Positions 54,501-64,000 are shown, numbered from the stretch's first letter. The stretch is 64,000 bases of DNA from Tribonema minus (GCA_017506865.1 JAFCMP010000027.1:401001-465000), one strand, 5' to 3'. The notes: generated by a model from the sequence alone, not told the origin. Program-made: numbers and translations.

Positions 54501-55908
54501 AGACACTACAGTTTCAACTGCGAGCAACTCCTCGCGACGAAACGGGCCTGTCACCGTTCTTCTGCGTCTACGGACGTGAAGCCACCCTGCCGCACGACGC
54601 GTTTCACCACGCAGACCGTCCCATGGACCTACACATGGAGGTCGAAAAGCGCGCTGAGTCACGGCTGTTGGCTGAAAAGGTCATCAGTGAAGCCTTCGGC
54701 AAGCGTGCTGCCAAAGTGGCAAAGCAAAACGACATTATCAAACGCTCCGTCAACGTCGCCATCGGAGATTGGGTCCTCGTCAGACGAGAGCCAGTCGAAG
54801 AGCGCGCACGCAAGATGGACGAGAAGTACACTGGGCCCTGGCAAGTGATGGAAAAAGCAGGTAACTCAGGACTCTCCTTCACATGTCGAATGATGGGCAG
54901 CCACATCAAACAGAAATCTGTGCACGTCACGCACATGAAGCCCTTCCGGCTCCGCCCCAGCCACTTTGAGCACACATCTCCACACGTGCAACTCACAGCA
55001 GCGCAACTGCAAGACCTTCCCCATGAGGAATGGCTCGAACGCATAGTCGACAGACGCGTCGGCCCCAACGGCAAGTGGCAGTACCGCTACATCGACAGAA
55101 CGGGCCAGCAGAGCGACTTCACCAGCGAAGCTGCCATGCTTGAAATGACGCAGCCGTGGGTACTTGACACGTTCCACGCCATGTATGAGCTGCGTCATGG
55201 CGACTGCATACCCCTGTACGCGCGCCGCCCCGAGCCTCCAGCCACGCGACGGCTCTCGGTTGAGGAGGCCCTACAGCGGTTTTCACGCGGCACGACAGTG
55301 GTGCGCGAGGTGACCACCCCTCTGGCTCACGCGAGTACATCTGGGGTGCCATCAGCGGTTACCTCCACCCCTACTGGCGCGCTCGCTACGACGATGGCGA
55401 ATGGGAGGAGCTCAACGCAACTGAGGTCAAGGCTGCCATCGCCCTGGCTGAAGCAGCGAAGAGCAAAGCCCAGAGACGCGGCATCACCGCCAGCAAGCCG
55501 CAGATCACTCTTGTCACCAGCCCTCTGCTACCTCGCAACTTCGGTGCAGACAACGTCGGTGATGTGATCCGGTACTACAGCAGCTGCACTGGTTGGTCTC
55601 GCGGCCGCCTTGTAGCGTACCACCCTCGCCATTCACGGCACACCTTCGATGTGCTGTTCACAGGCGAAGCACGGCCACGGCGCCTGCGTTTGCGTGAGGG
55701 GTACTACAAAGTCAACGAGCAAGACGCCAACGCTCCGCTGACGGATCCCCCCCATAGCACTTGGAATCTCATTGTCGACCAAGCCGACATACCCGTGTCC
55801 ATTGAGAGTTCCTTGGCTTACATCCGTGCTGTGCTTCAGCCGCCCCCGGATTCACCCTGTGGGGCTCGCCATCCCTCCTACCGCTCTGACTCGAACAGCT
55901 TTACTTGA
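51573..55908 (+). CDS. gag-pol: host Ty3 element: RT, RNase H, integrase, chromodomain-like and SH3-like tail (one frameshift)
   Basis: Continues the host polyprotein after the insertion (TTEFDIDTGDALPMADRARR). RT: FCIDFRKLNSVTKRDS, DMAAGYHQVPL and YVDD (52073-52084). RNase H: LYTDASKVATAG, ALECLAVVLSMNHFRPYVWG, DGPSRLP. Integrase: HDDASAGHSG ... CMACQLNKK, catalytic D (NADL), D (VTDQGGEF), E (NGVAERMN). Then GPWQVMEKAGNSGLSF, a chromodomain-like IVDRRVGPNGKWQYRYID, and SH3/Tudor-like YLHPYWRARYDDGEWEEL and GWSRGRLVAYHPRHSRHTFD. The first frame runs to a TGA at 55565-55567. The homologous tail is in the next frame from about 55320 to TGA 55906-55908, because CCCC at 55317-55320 is one base short. 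Confidence 0.85.
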
Positions 55909-56021
55909 CACCAGCCGCTCATGTGTCAACATAGAGTCTTAGCGTGCGAGTCCTGTGGGCTCAATGTGCCTCTGTTTGCAGCGCTGATCCCTGAGACCGC
56001 CGTCGAGGACGACGACGAATC

Positions 56022-56035
56022 GACGAAGGGGGAGC
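56022..56035 (+). promoter_or_regulatory. polypurine tract of plus-strand Ty3 element
   Basis: GACGAAGGGGGAGC directly before the 3' LTR start TGTTACGG. Confidence 0.7.
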
Positions 56036-56333
56036 TGTTACGGATTGTACATTGTGGTATCCGTGTCTGACGATGCCATTATTAGGGCATACCCCTGATA
56101 TGTCGGGTGATGATGCAGGGTTTCATACATGTTACTCCTGAGTCAGATCCCCTGGATTGTGCCGAGGATCCAATTGCAACTTGCCAAAAAGGCAGCTGCA
56201 CACTCACTTCTTTCTCTACCTCCGGTCTCGGCACAAGACAGCTATAGCAGAGGACACCCCCACCTCCACAGGCCTCCACCGACAACAAGGTAAGTTAGCA
56301 TGCTGTAGCACACCGCTGAGCTCTCATAAAACA
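56036..56333 (+). repeat. 3' LTR of plus-strand Ty3 element
   Basis: 298 bp, four differences from the 5' LTR, followed by the target duplication CTGG. Confidence 0.85.
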
Positions 56334-56337
56334 CTGG

Positions 56338-56517
56338 CCGCTCTGGGCCGCGTTGATGCAGTTGATACGGTTCTTCGGGTAGATCAGCTTGTCCTTTATG
56401 CCCGGCTTGCTGTCGTTGTAGGAGCTGAGCGAGAGTGCTTGCTGCTGTGCCTTCAGCCTCCTCCTCGTGAATGTGTGATGTGTACTGTAATGTCCTCGAC
56501 GCTGTGCCTGGCGCCGG
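56338..56517 (-). pseudogene. upstream half of the outer-element frame split by the Ty3 insertion
   Basis: 60 open codons on the minus strand, including RRRLKAQQQALSLSSYND and DKLIYPKNRINCINAAQSGQ. It continues at 35009 once the insertion is removed. It lies just inside the 5' LTR (minus sense), where gag would be. Confidence 0.45.
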
Positions 56518-56737
56518 CTGAATTATTGTTGCTTCAGCTACTAGACTAAGTACTGCTGCCCTCAGCGGATGACCATCGCCGGACAATCCTGTGGTGGCAA
56601 GGCCCTGATAACTACCTACGCTCTGTAGCAGATCACCTGCTGCCAGCAGCGTGGCTATCGCTCCGTAGCAGAAACCCCTGCTCCCGGCAACGGGACTTCT
56701 ACTCACCTACCAGCCCTTGCACATGAGGCTCATAGCC

Positions 56738-57017
56738 GTTGGAAAGCTACGCTGGCAGGGCACTACCGTTACCTATGCATAGCAGCAGAGGAAGCAGAGG
56801 CGCTGGAGGCGGCTAGCGCGCAGTAGAGAAGTGATCATTTGCAGAATGTACAAATCGTGTCGGCGGAGAAACTTCCCCAGGGGCGGGGGCATAACCTTCC
56901 TGGAACTTGCCAGAACGTGGCAGAAACTTCCAGGAGCAACCTGTGAAGGTTCCAAGGGCAACCTGTGAAGGTTCGAGAATACTTCTTACTGTACCAGGAA
57001 TGCTCCATATTCCAACA
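56738..57017 (-). repeat. LTR of outer element (5' LTR in minus sense)
   Basis: 280 bp paired with 33462-33741. Right end TTCCAACA, followed by the target duplication AGTTG. Confidence 0.75.
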
Positions 57018-57318
57018 AGTTGCATCAGTATGTGCACCCAAGACATGCGTGGTGACGCTTGTTGACACATGGTAATGCATCGCGCGTGCTGGTCTCGTAC
57101 TGCAAAACTTCTGAAGCAGTAGGTTGAAGTTCTGCGCGATGATCACACGCAATAGTATGCGAGGTATAAGATGTAGCATTGTTGCCAAAACCATGTCAGG
57201 GTCATTGCGATCCCTTGATCGTTGTCACTGTCAATAGGTCTAAAATAATTGTACATAAATGTGTTTGCACGAAGACCCAGCGTCCACCGCTCTCGTTCTG
57301 CGCCGCGCCGCGCCGCCG

Positions 57319-57593
57319 CAGCGACGTGGCACACGGCCGCGGTGAGCCTGCCCCTCTGCGGCAGCCGCCACCATGAGGTCCTGTACTCGTCGCTCAAGGG
57401 CCAGCTGCGCGGCGTCGTCAACCTCGAGCTGCAGTGGGCGCCGCGTATGACGGACGAAGATGTAGTGCGCCGCCTGCAGGACGACGCGGCGGCGACAATG
57501 CTCAGCTGCCACATCGCGCGCCGCCGCGCCGCCGCCGCACGGGCCGAGCACGCCGCGCTGCGCGCCGCCTGGCGCGCGCGCCGTGTGCGATGA
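57319..57593 (+). pseudogene. second half of the C2 domain exon
   Basis: After gccgccgcag the frame reads VSLPLCGSRHHEVLYSSLKG and QLRGVVNLELQWAP, the last strands of a C2 domain whose first half ends at 33199. Then come MTDEDVVRRLQDDAAATML and Arg/Ala-rich helix to TGA. The intron phase implied by the two exon ends does not match exactly, in keeping with decay of this gene. Confidence 0.5.
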
Positions 57594-58221
57594 GGCTGCG
57601 CGCCCAGCAGCTGAGCTTTGTCGCCGCAACGCCACCGTCATCCAGTGCGCGGTGCGGCGGCGCGCAGCGCGGCGCGAGCTGGCGCGGCAGCGGCGGCGCG
57701 TGCGCGCGGCGGCGGTGGCGCTGCAGGCAGTGGCGCGGCGCAGGCTTGCACGGCAGGAGGCGGCGCGGCGGCGGCGCGCGCGGCGCGAGCTGGAGCGGCG
57801 CAGCACGTCGGCGGTGCAGCGCGCGGCGCGCGGGCTGCTGGCGCGCCGCGAGGCAGCGCGGCGCGGCGCGGCGCCGCGCCACGCGCGCCGCGCCGTGGCG
57901 CGACGCCGCGGTGCCGGAGGGTTGCCAACGTTCGGGCGCGATGCGCTGGTGGGCACCAAACGGCTGCAGCGCATCCTCGACGGCACGTTTGCGCGCTGCG
58001 CGGCGACCGCCGGCTCACCCCTCATGGTGTGCGGCCTCGGTATCGTGGAGGCACGCGCAAGGCGGCGCTCAGGGCGGAGGCGCTACGCACGCATAAGGCG
58101 ACGTGGATCGCTGCCGCACAGATTCATCCGTTCGTGTGTGTGCAAGGCGCCGGAAGTGCTTCATCACAGGCACGGCGCCTATGAAGGAGAGCGCTCGAGT
58201 TGCAGCGGGTGGGCGCCTTGA
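57594..58221 (+). pseudogene. IQ-motif repeats (calmodulin-binding)
   Basis: Frame reads ATVIQCAVRRRAARRELARQ, AAVALQAVARRRLARQEAAR and SAVQRAARGLLARREAARRG: at least three IQ motifs of the form A...IQ...R....R, spaced about 24-30 residues. It is in a different frame from the preceding C2 end, so a frameshift lies near 57590. Then KRLQRILDGTFARCAATAG and a weak tail to TGA. Confidence 0.55.
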
Positions 58222-59340
58222 TCTTATTCATGGTGTGTGGTTGTGAGGTAGCGTGTACCAGCGCCGTGCTGCACAACGGTGACTAGACACGCAGCAGCAG
58301 ACATAAATGGCGGCTGCGCTCATCAAAAGAACATGTAGGTATGAGGTGGACCGCGCAAGGAATCCGTTGACCGCGCGCTGCACCCCCCAACCATACACAT
58401 GTACCGCACACATACATGCACACGCACTAACCCCGAATGTGCGCGCCGCCGCCGCCGCCCTCGTCGCCGCGACCCCGCCTGCCGCAGGCACCTGGGCGAT
58501 ACGCTGCGGCGCGCGCGCGGCGGCGGCGCGCACGGCGCGCGAGGCGGCGGCGGCGCTGGCGCTGCAGTGCGCGCGGCGCGCCTCCCGCGTGTGCGGCGCC
58601 TGTCGAGATATTATGCTCAGATGCAGTCCTTCAGAGGTCTGGTCACCTATCGAGACTTGCAGCCTGAAGCAGACATCCGTAGTGTATGCGCAAGAGTGGT
58701 GAAATGCCCCCATTCCCAGGAGAGTCATGACTGGGTGCGCTTTCCTATGCGTTCAGTAGAACAGCATTGTTCTGCAGTACTATACTGCCATAGTTGAAGT
58801 TGACACTCCTACTTCAACTTCACAGTTGAACTTGAAGTTGGGCATCGGCCACATGTTGATTAGGGTTCGGCCCATTTGGGCTAGGTCTCGGCCCTTCGGG
58901 ACATCGGCCCATTATATCAGGCCGGTTCTATGGAGTTCGGCTTCTCTGGAGTTCGGCACCAAGCAAGGTTGCCTCACTCTCACCAATTCACTTCCTTCAA
59001 AACACGGCATAGCCAGAGTCTCTTCTTCTGCCACGTGTTGCCACTGCACAAGGCCTGCCAACACAAGACTGAAGCACTTCCAGCCTAGCTCCACAGAGAG
59101 GTACGTTAGGGCACATAGAGCACGCAAGCCACGCAAGGACTGGTACTGGGGCATACGCCTGACATAGTCCTCCTTGGTGCGATACTGTTGCTGCTCTCCC
59201 CTACTCACCTCGTTCGTGTGAGTGTGCGCCTTTGCGCGAACGGCTAGGAACTTGCCAAGTCTGAGGCAATCGCAACCTGCAGAGAGGCATCCGCGCTCTT
59301 GATTCTGCAACGCTTCCGACAGCGCCGCCGACGCGCGGCG
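58222..59340. other. mostly unassigned; one IQ-like remnant
   Basis: 58430-58610 is GC-rich and encodes AREAAAALALQCARRASRVC, one more IQ-like motif in a broken context. 58790-58840 has ACTTCAACTTC/GAAGTTGAA dyads like the right-end satellite. 58860-58960 repeats short TCGGCCC/GTTCGGC units. No intact gene. Confidence 0.35.
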
Positions 59341-59376
59341 CGTGATCCGCGGCGCCGGCGTGCGCGCGCTCGCGTC

Positions 59377-60322
59377 CTCAGGCTCAGCGGACGCCGCCTT
59401 CACCGCCGCCAACACGCTGCGCGACGATGACGACGGCGGCGGCGGCGGCGACGGCGGCGGCGGCGGCGCGCTGTGGACGACGCTGTACGGCGCCGCCGCG
59501 AACCAGTGGGTGATCTATGATCTCGGCACGCCGCGTGCGGTGGGGTAGCTGCGCATCCGCGGCCTGAGCAATGCCACGTGTCTGTCGCACTTGATGCGTG
59601 CACGAGCGGCGAAGAGCGCGACGTACGCGGCAGCGAGGCGTGGGTGCCGTGCCTCGACACTGGCAGGCGTTTGACGTGCCGCTGTGCGCCGACGACGGGG
59701 CAACGCGTGCGCGCTACTTGTGCCTCACCATTCTCGTCAACCACGGCTCCGCGGCGAGGATAGCACTGCGTGGCGTGCAGCTGCTGGTCGCGCATGAGAC
59801 GCCGCCGCGCACAACAGCCGCCTCGCCCGCGGCCTTCGTGACCCTGCCGCTCAGGCTCAGCGGACGCCGCCTTCACCGCCGCCAACACGCTGCGCGACGA
59901 TGACGACAGCGGCGGTGGCGGCGACGGCGGCGGCGGCGGCGCGCTGTGGACGACGCTGTACGGCGCCGCCGCGAACCAGTGGGTGATCTATGATCTCGGC
60001 GCGCCGCGTGCGGTGGGGTAGCTGCGCATCCGCGGCGTGAGCAATGCCACGTGTCCGTCGCACTTGATGCGTGCACGAGCGGCGAAGAGCGCGACGCACG
60101 CGGCAGCGAGGCGTGGGTGCCGTGCCTCGACACTGGCAGGCGTTTGACGTGCCGCCGCGCGCCGACGACGGGGCGACGCGTGCGCGCTACTGGTGCCTCA
60201 CCATTCTCGTCAACCACAGCTCCGCGGCGAGGATAGCACTGCGTGGCGTGCAGCTGCTGCTCGCGCACGAGACGCCGCCGCGCGTAACAGCCGCCTCGCC
60301 CGCGGCCTTCGTGACCCCGCCG
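59377..60322 (+). repeat. 473-bp tandem duplication of a discoidin-like exon
   Basis: CTCAGGCTCAGCGGACGCCG starts both units (59377 and 59850), which are about 97 % identical by eye. The period is not a multiple of three. Confidence 0.85.
59382..60300 (+). pseudogene. discoidin (F5/8 type C)-like domain, two broken copies
   Basis: Each copy encodes AANTLRDDD ... GALWTTLYGAAANQWVIYDL, then TAG (59546-59548 and 60019-60021), LRIRG.SNATC, and in other frames SGEERD.RGSEAWVPCLDT, WQAFDVP.CADDGATRARY and IALRGVQLL. This is the strand order of galactose-binding-like F5/8C domains, which bind sugars or lipids outside the cell or at membranes. Stops and frame changes at the same places in both copies show the domain was already broken before duplication. 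Confidence 0.5.
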
Positions 60323-60445
60323 CCTCTGGCCGCGCTGCCGGAGACCCTGGCGCTGTCGGTTGCGGCGACAGGCTAGCCGACGCCGTCGTACCAGTGGTAC
60401 AAGGACGGGCGCGCTCTCGCGGGGGAGACGCGTGCGCAACTTCAA
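60323..60445 (+). pseudogene. Ig-like domain fragment with TAG
   Basis: LAALPETLALSVAATG, TAG (60374-60376), PTPSYQWYKDGRALAGET. QWYKDG is the C-strand motif of immunoglobulin-like domains. A neighbouring position normally carries Gln, Ser or Thr where TAG stands. Confidence 0.5.
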
Positions 60446-61540
60446 GTGAAGATCTGGAGCGAATGGAGCTGGAGGGCGCCACGAAACGGTGCCTGCACTG
60501 TCAGTGTTGTGTGTGTGTTGGGGGGGGGGGAGGGGTGAAGTTGAAGTTTGTGTCAGCGCTCGCTTTTGAGTGTGTGTGAGGGGGGTAGAAGTATGCGTTT
60601 GCTGCACTGCAGAGCATGGTATGCAAGGGATGATAACAGTGCAGGATCTTGGGCCAGTGCTGCTCAGCTGCTCAACTCAGCCGATTGTTGGCACCACGAC
60701 AGGTGGCACGCCACCTTTGGCAAAGCGGTTTGTGGTAGTGGAGTCCTCAAAATGTGCAATCAGACTGCCCTGCTCATGCTGGCAAGTAGGCACCCGCATC
60801 AGTACGCCTGACCATGGCACCCAATCAATACTACGCCACTCACTACACAACATACACTCACCTCCCGCAAACGCGACAAACCCGCGCACGCCCCCTCCCC
60901 GCAGGCAAACAGGCGGCCTTCGGGCCGCGCAACGCGTGGCGCGTTGTCTACGGCAACTGCGGCACGCGCGTCAGCTGGGTGCACCCCCTGCGGTGTATGC
61001 CGGCCAGCGGGCAGGCGCCTGCACCAGGACCACGGTGGGGACTCCACCGCAGAGGGGGGGAGGGGGTCCACATCGCCATCCAAAGAGCATCGGAATCTGC
61101 AACAGCAGCCTGAGGGCTAGCACTGCAGGTCACAGCGGGGGGCCCGTGAAGTGCAGCGGTGAGCAAGTCGGGCAAGGTCGGCATGCCCTGGGAAGGTCGG
61201 CATGCCCTGGGAAGGAGATGTGTTCTGAACAGCCCACACCACAGAGTTTTGAATGGTCACCTTCTGCCAGAATCCATCATCTCCTCCACCAGCTTCACTG
61301 CGTTGAATCAAGAACAGCTTCACTGCGTTGAATCAAGAAAACAAAGGTAGAGTTCAGCTTCGCGTTCGAACTTCAAGTAGATTAGACAGTTGAAGTACGC
61401 ATTCATGTGGTTGAAGTTGAATGTTTAGTTTAAGGTTGAATTTTTAGTTTAAGGTATGTGTTTGTGTGGTTGAGGTTGAAGTTTTGTTGTGGACTTGTCT
61501 AATTCAAGGTGAAGTTCGCTGCGTGGATGTAGATTGAAGT
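60446..61540. other. unassigned; one exon-like block and small duplications
   Basis: 60906-61040, after cctccccgcag, reads KQAAFGPRNAWRVVYGNCGT and RVSWVHPLRC, plausible but unrecognised exon. Two small tandem duplications follow: 20 bp (AAGGTCGGCATGCCCTGGG) near 61190 and 24 bp (CTTCACTGCGTTGAATCAAG..) near 61290-61340. The rest is A/T-richer. Confidence 0.3.
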
Positions 61541-64000
61541 TGCATACATTTTACTTCAACTTTAAAAATACCGTATGCAACTGAACTTCGCCTTCTGAAC
61601 TTCAAGTTTATGATGAACTGTCAACACACCTCCTACTTCAATGTGAAGTTGAAGTCCTTGAGGAAAAGTGAAGTTTCATACATCACACTTCACCTGTGCG
61701 AAGACTGCATGCACCCTAACTTCACCTCCACAACTTCAATTTCATGGTGAACTGTTGAAACACATCTACTTCAAGGTGAAGTTGAAGTCATGAAGGTAAA
61801 GTGGAGTTGCACATGGCAAACCTTAACTGGGGGCAGTCGATGTGCACCGTAACTTCACCTCCCCGACCTCAACTTCATGTTGAACTAAGCCTGCAAATGG
61901 TTTTTGATGTACTTCAAGGTGAAGTTGAAGTTGTGGCGGGGAAGTTAAGTTGCACATGGCAAACTTCAACTGGGGGCTGTCGATGTGCACCTCGACTTCT
62001 CCTCCATGACTTCAACTTCATGTTGAACTAGGCCTGTGAACGGTTTTTGCTGTACTTCAAGGTGAAGTTGAAGTTGTGGCGGGGAAGTCAAGGTGCATGC
62101 GGCACGCTTGAAGTAGTAGCAGTCGATGTGCAGCCTGACTTCTCCTCCAAAACTTCAACTTCGTGTTGAACTAAGCCTGTGAACGGTTTTAGCTGTACTT
62201 CAACATGAATTTGAAGTTGGGGCGGGGAAGTCAAAGTGCATGCGGCACACTTGAAATAGGAGCAGTCGATGTGAAGCCTGACTTCTCCTCCAACACTTCA
62301 AATTCATGTTGAACTAAGCCTATGAACGGTTTTAGCTGTACTTCAACATGAAGTTGAAGTTGGGGCGGGGAAGTCAGGTTGCGTCCGGCATGGTTTCACC
62401 CGGACCGTTCTATATGCACCGCGACTTCCCCGTCACGACTTCAAATTCATGACGAACTGAGCCTATCAAGGGGTTCCGAAGGGGACCCCCCCAACTTCAA
62501 GGTGAAGTTGAAGTCGTGGACATGAAGTGAAGCTGCGTACGGCTCCCTCTCACTCAGGGCTGCATGCTAGCTACAGACCATATGGAACCACGACCTCATC
62601 TTCACCTCCAACCCCAGGAACCTGGCTTTCTCACAGTGGTGAACCAGGATGGTGGGTCATGGGAACGCTCAAGTCGGTTCAGGGATCAGCTCCGGTGGTA
62701 GGTACAGACCACCGGGGAGTCAGAAACCCGGAAAAAAAGCGGTAGGCACCTTACTTGAAGTATGGTTGTATGATAGGCAACTTCACTTTACGTACCCAAC
62801 TTCAACTTCGCCGCGAGACGGGCCTGGGAAGGGTTTTTCGAGAACTTCAACCTGAAGTTGAAGTTAGGTAGGCAAAGTCAAGGTGCGTGCGGCTTCCTCT
62901 AACTCAGGGCAGTCGATATGTCACTCGACTTCCCCGCCCCGACTTCAACTTCTTGTTGAAGTGGGCCCTTGAAGGGATCAGCACGCGGACCCCCCCTAAC
63001 TTCAAGGTGAAGTTGAAGTCGTAGTCGAAAACGAAACCTGCTTCCGGCATACTGCTACTCGGGGCAGTCGATGTGCAGCTCGACTTCCCCGCCACAACTT
63101 CAACTTCATGTCGAACTGGGCCTGTCAACGGTTTGATCCGTACTTCAATATGAATTTGAAGTTTTGATGGGGAAGTCGAGTTCTATATGACAAACTCAAA
63201 CTCGGGGCAGTCGATGTGCAGCCTGACTTCTCATCCAAAACTTCAATTTCATGTTGAACTTGGCCTGTATACGGTTTTACCTGTACTTCAAGGTGAAGTT
63301 GAAGTTTTGAAGGGGAAGTCAAGGTGCATGCGGCACACTTGAAGTAGGATCAATCGATGTGCAGCCTTACTTCCCCGCCATAACTTCAAATTCATGTTGA
63401 ACTAGGCCTAACTAGGCCTGTGAACGGTTTTTGCCATACTTGAAGGTGAAGTTGAAGTTGTGACGGGGAAGTCGAGGTGCATGCGGCACAATTGAACTTA
63501 GAGCAGTCGATGTGCAGCCTGACTTCCCCTCCACAACCTCAACTTCATGTTGAAGTAGGCCTATGAACGGTTTTAGCTGTACTTCAACATGAAGTTGAAG
63601 TTGGGGCGGGGAAGTCAGGTTGCGTCCGGCATGATTTCACCTGGACCGTTCTATATGCACCGCGACTTCCCCGTCACGACTTCAAAGTCATGACGAACTG
63701 AGCCTATCAAGGGGTTCCAAAGGGGACCCCCCCAACTTCAAGGTGAAGTTGAAGTCGTGGACATGAAGTGAAGCTGCGTATGGCTTCCTCTCACTCTGGG
63801 GTGCATGCTAGCTACAGACCATATGGAACCAGGACCTCATCTTCACCACAGACCTCAGGAACCTGGGCTTCCCGGCAGTGGTGAACCAGGATGGTGGGTC
63901 ATGGGAACGCTCAAGTCGGTTCAGGGATCAGCTCCAGTGGTAGGTACAGACCACCGGGGAGTCAGAAACCCGGAAAAAAAGCGGTAGGCTCCTTACTCGA
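61541..64000. repeat. 143-bp satellite with 1.24-kb higher-order repeat (continues off right edge)
   Basis: ACTTCAA..TGAAGTTGAAGT recurs at about 61635, 61768, 61911, 62054, 62197, 62340, 62493, 62844, 62999, 63142, 63285, 63438, 63581 and 63735, mostly 143 bp apart. Shared unit text includes GAACGGTTTT, GGCGGGGAAGTCA and CAGTCGATGTGCA. The stretch from 62340 repeats from 63581, including a roughly 200-bp non-satellite segment (62540-62740 and 63781-63982), giving a 1241-1242-bp higher-order period. Short ORFs inside are incidental. Confidence 0.85.

Larger units (their letters stand above)
35010..56333 (+). mobile_element. Ty3/gypsy-type retrotransposon encoding a DNA methyltransferase (split by a nested element)
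   Basis: 298-bp LTRs (35010-35307, 56036-56333) begin TGTTACGG and end AAAACA, differ at four positions and are flanked by CTGG (35006-35009, 56334-56337). The order Gag, C5 DNA methyltransferase, protease, RT, RNase H, integrase, chromodomain-like and SH3-like tail lies in one frame of about 3150 codons once the 10.3-kb insertion at 41275-51572 and one CAGA copy are discounted. RT before integrase places it in Ty3/gypsy. A one-base loss at 55317-55320 is the only other break seen. Without the insert it is 11.0 kb. Confidence 0.9.
33462..57017 (-). mobile_element. outer LTR retrotransposon (probably copia-type), host of the nest
   Basis: 280-bp direct repeats at 33462-33741 and 56738-57017 are flanked by the 5-bp duplication AGTTG (33457-33461 and 57018-57022). 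A polypurine tract reading GGGGGGAGT into TGTTGTAATATGG on the minus strand sets minus orientation. After removal of the two younger insertions the internal part is only about 1.2 kb, so it is non-autonomous or much deleted. A minus-strand frame (56517-56338 joined to 35009-34725) is interrupted by the Ty3 insertion. About 17 differences between the LTRs make it the oldest of the set. Superfamily is inferred from the LTR ends and 5-bp duplication only. Confidence 0.7.

Noticed and set aside
22402-60376. Variant genetic code with UAG as Gln
   Set aside because: Kept only as a weak alternative in the findings. Over 5000 codons of intact frames (ORC1-like and pol) contain no in-frame TAG, and UGA stops are also found in the broken genes.
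61541-64000. CRISPR-like spaced repeats
   Set aside because: Units are 143 bp with conserved rather than variable intervening DNA, in a eukaryotic context. It is a satellite.

Overview
Eukaryotic nuclear DNA from an alga-like genome. The signs are GC-rich coding segments full of Ala, Gly and Ser runs, GT-AG introns with C-rich 3' splice sites, and scattered TTAGGG/CCCTAA tracts. A PWWP plus ORC1/CDC6-type gene with repeated short 'GW...RPG' domains is most like what I remember from stramenopile algae. That lineage call is an inference; no rRNA or organelle marker is present. No bacterial operons, CRISPR arrays, tRNAs or rRNAs were found.

Left part (1-6105, minus strand): three joined exons of an apparently intact replication-initiator gene. 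They carry a PWWP domain, a poly-Gln tract, three W/RPG-type domains, and then an ORC1/CDC6-type AAA+ ATPase that runs off the left edge.

Middle left (about 6.9-25 kb, plus strand): short, GC-rich, protein-like blocks interrupted by frame changes. The only recognisable part is the end of a peptidase C19 (ubiquitin-specific protease) catalytic domain at 15.6-16.7 kb. Microsatellites, a 60-bp minisatellite and a minus-strand gag-like remnant lie among them.

Middle right (25.7-33.2 kb and 57.3-61 kb, plus strand): decayed exons of a kinesin motor, IQ motifs, a MORN-like and C2 exon, a discoidin-like (F5/8C) domain duplicated in tandem, and an Ig-like segment. Many in-frame stops (mostly TAG at expected Gln or Trp) and frameshifts indicate pseudogenes. 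Duplications repeatedly fall across exon edges.

The intron that splits the C2 domain (33.2-57.3 kb) holds a four-member nest of LTR retrotransposons, each with its target-site duplication. (1) An old minus-strand element spans 33462-57017. Inside it are (2) a 592-bp copia deletion derivative and (3) a plus-strand Ty3/gypsy element at 35010-56333. Element 3 is split by (4) a minus-strand Ty3/gypsy element at 41275-51572. LTR divergence falls inward: about 6 % for element 1, 1.3 % for element 3 and zero seen for element 4.

The outstanding feature is that both Ty3/gypsy elements encode a cytosine-C5 DNA methyltransferase between Gag and protease. After the integrase they also encode a chromodomain-like segment and two further SH3/Tudor-like segments. 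The coding order is Gag - DNA methyltransferase - protease - RT - RNase H - integrase - chromatin-reader-like tail, in one long frame. The two proteins are clearly diverged, so the capture is a family trait and not a single accident.

Right end (61.5-64 kb): a 143-bp satellite with ACTTCA/TGAAGT dyads, organised into a 1.24-kb higher-order repeat that continues off the window.
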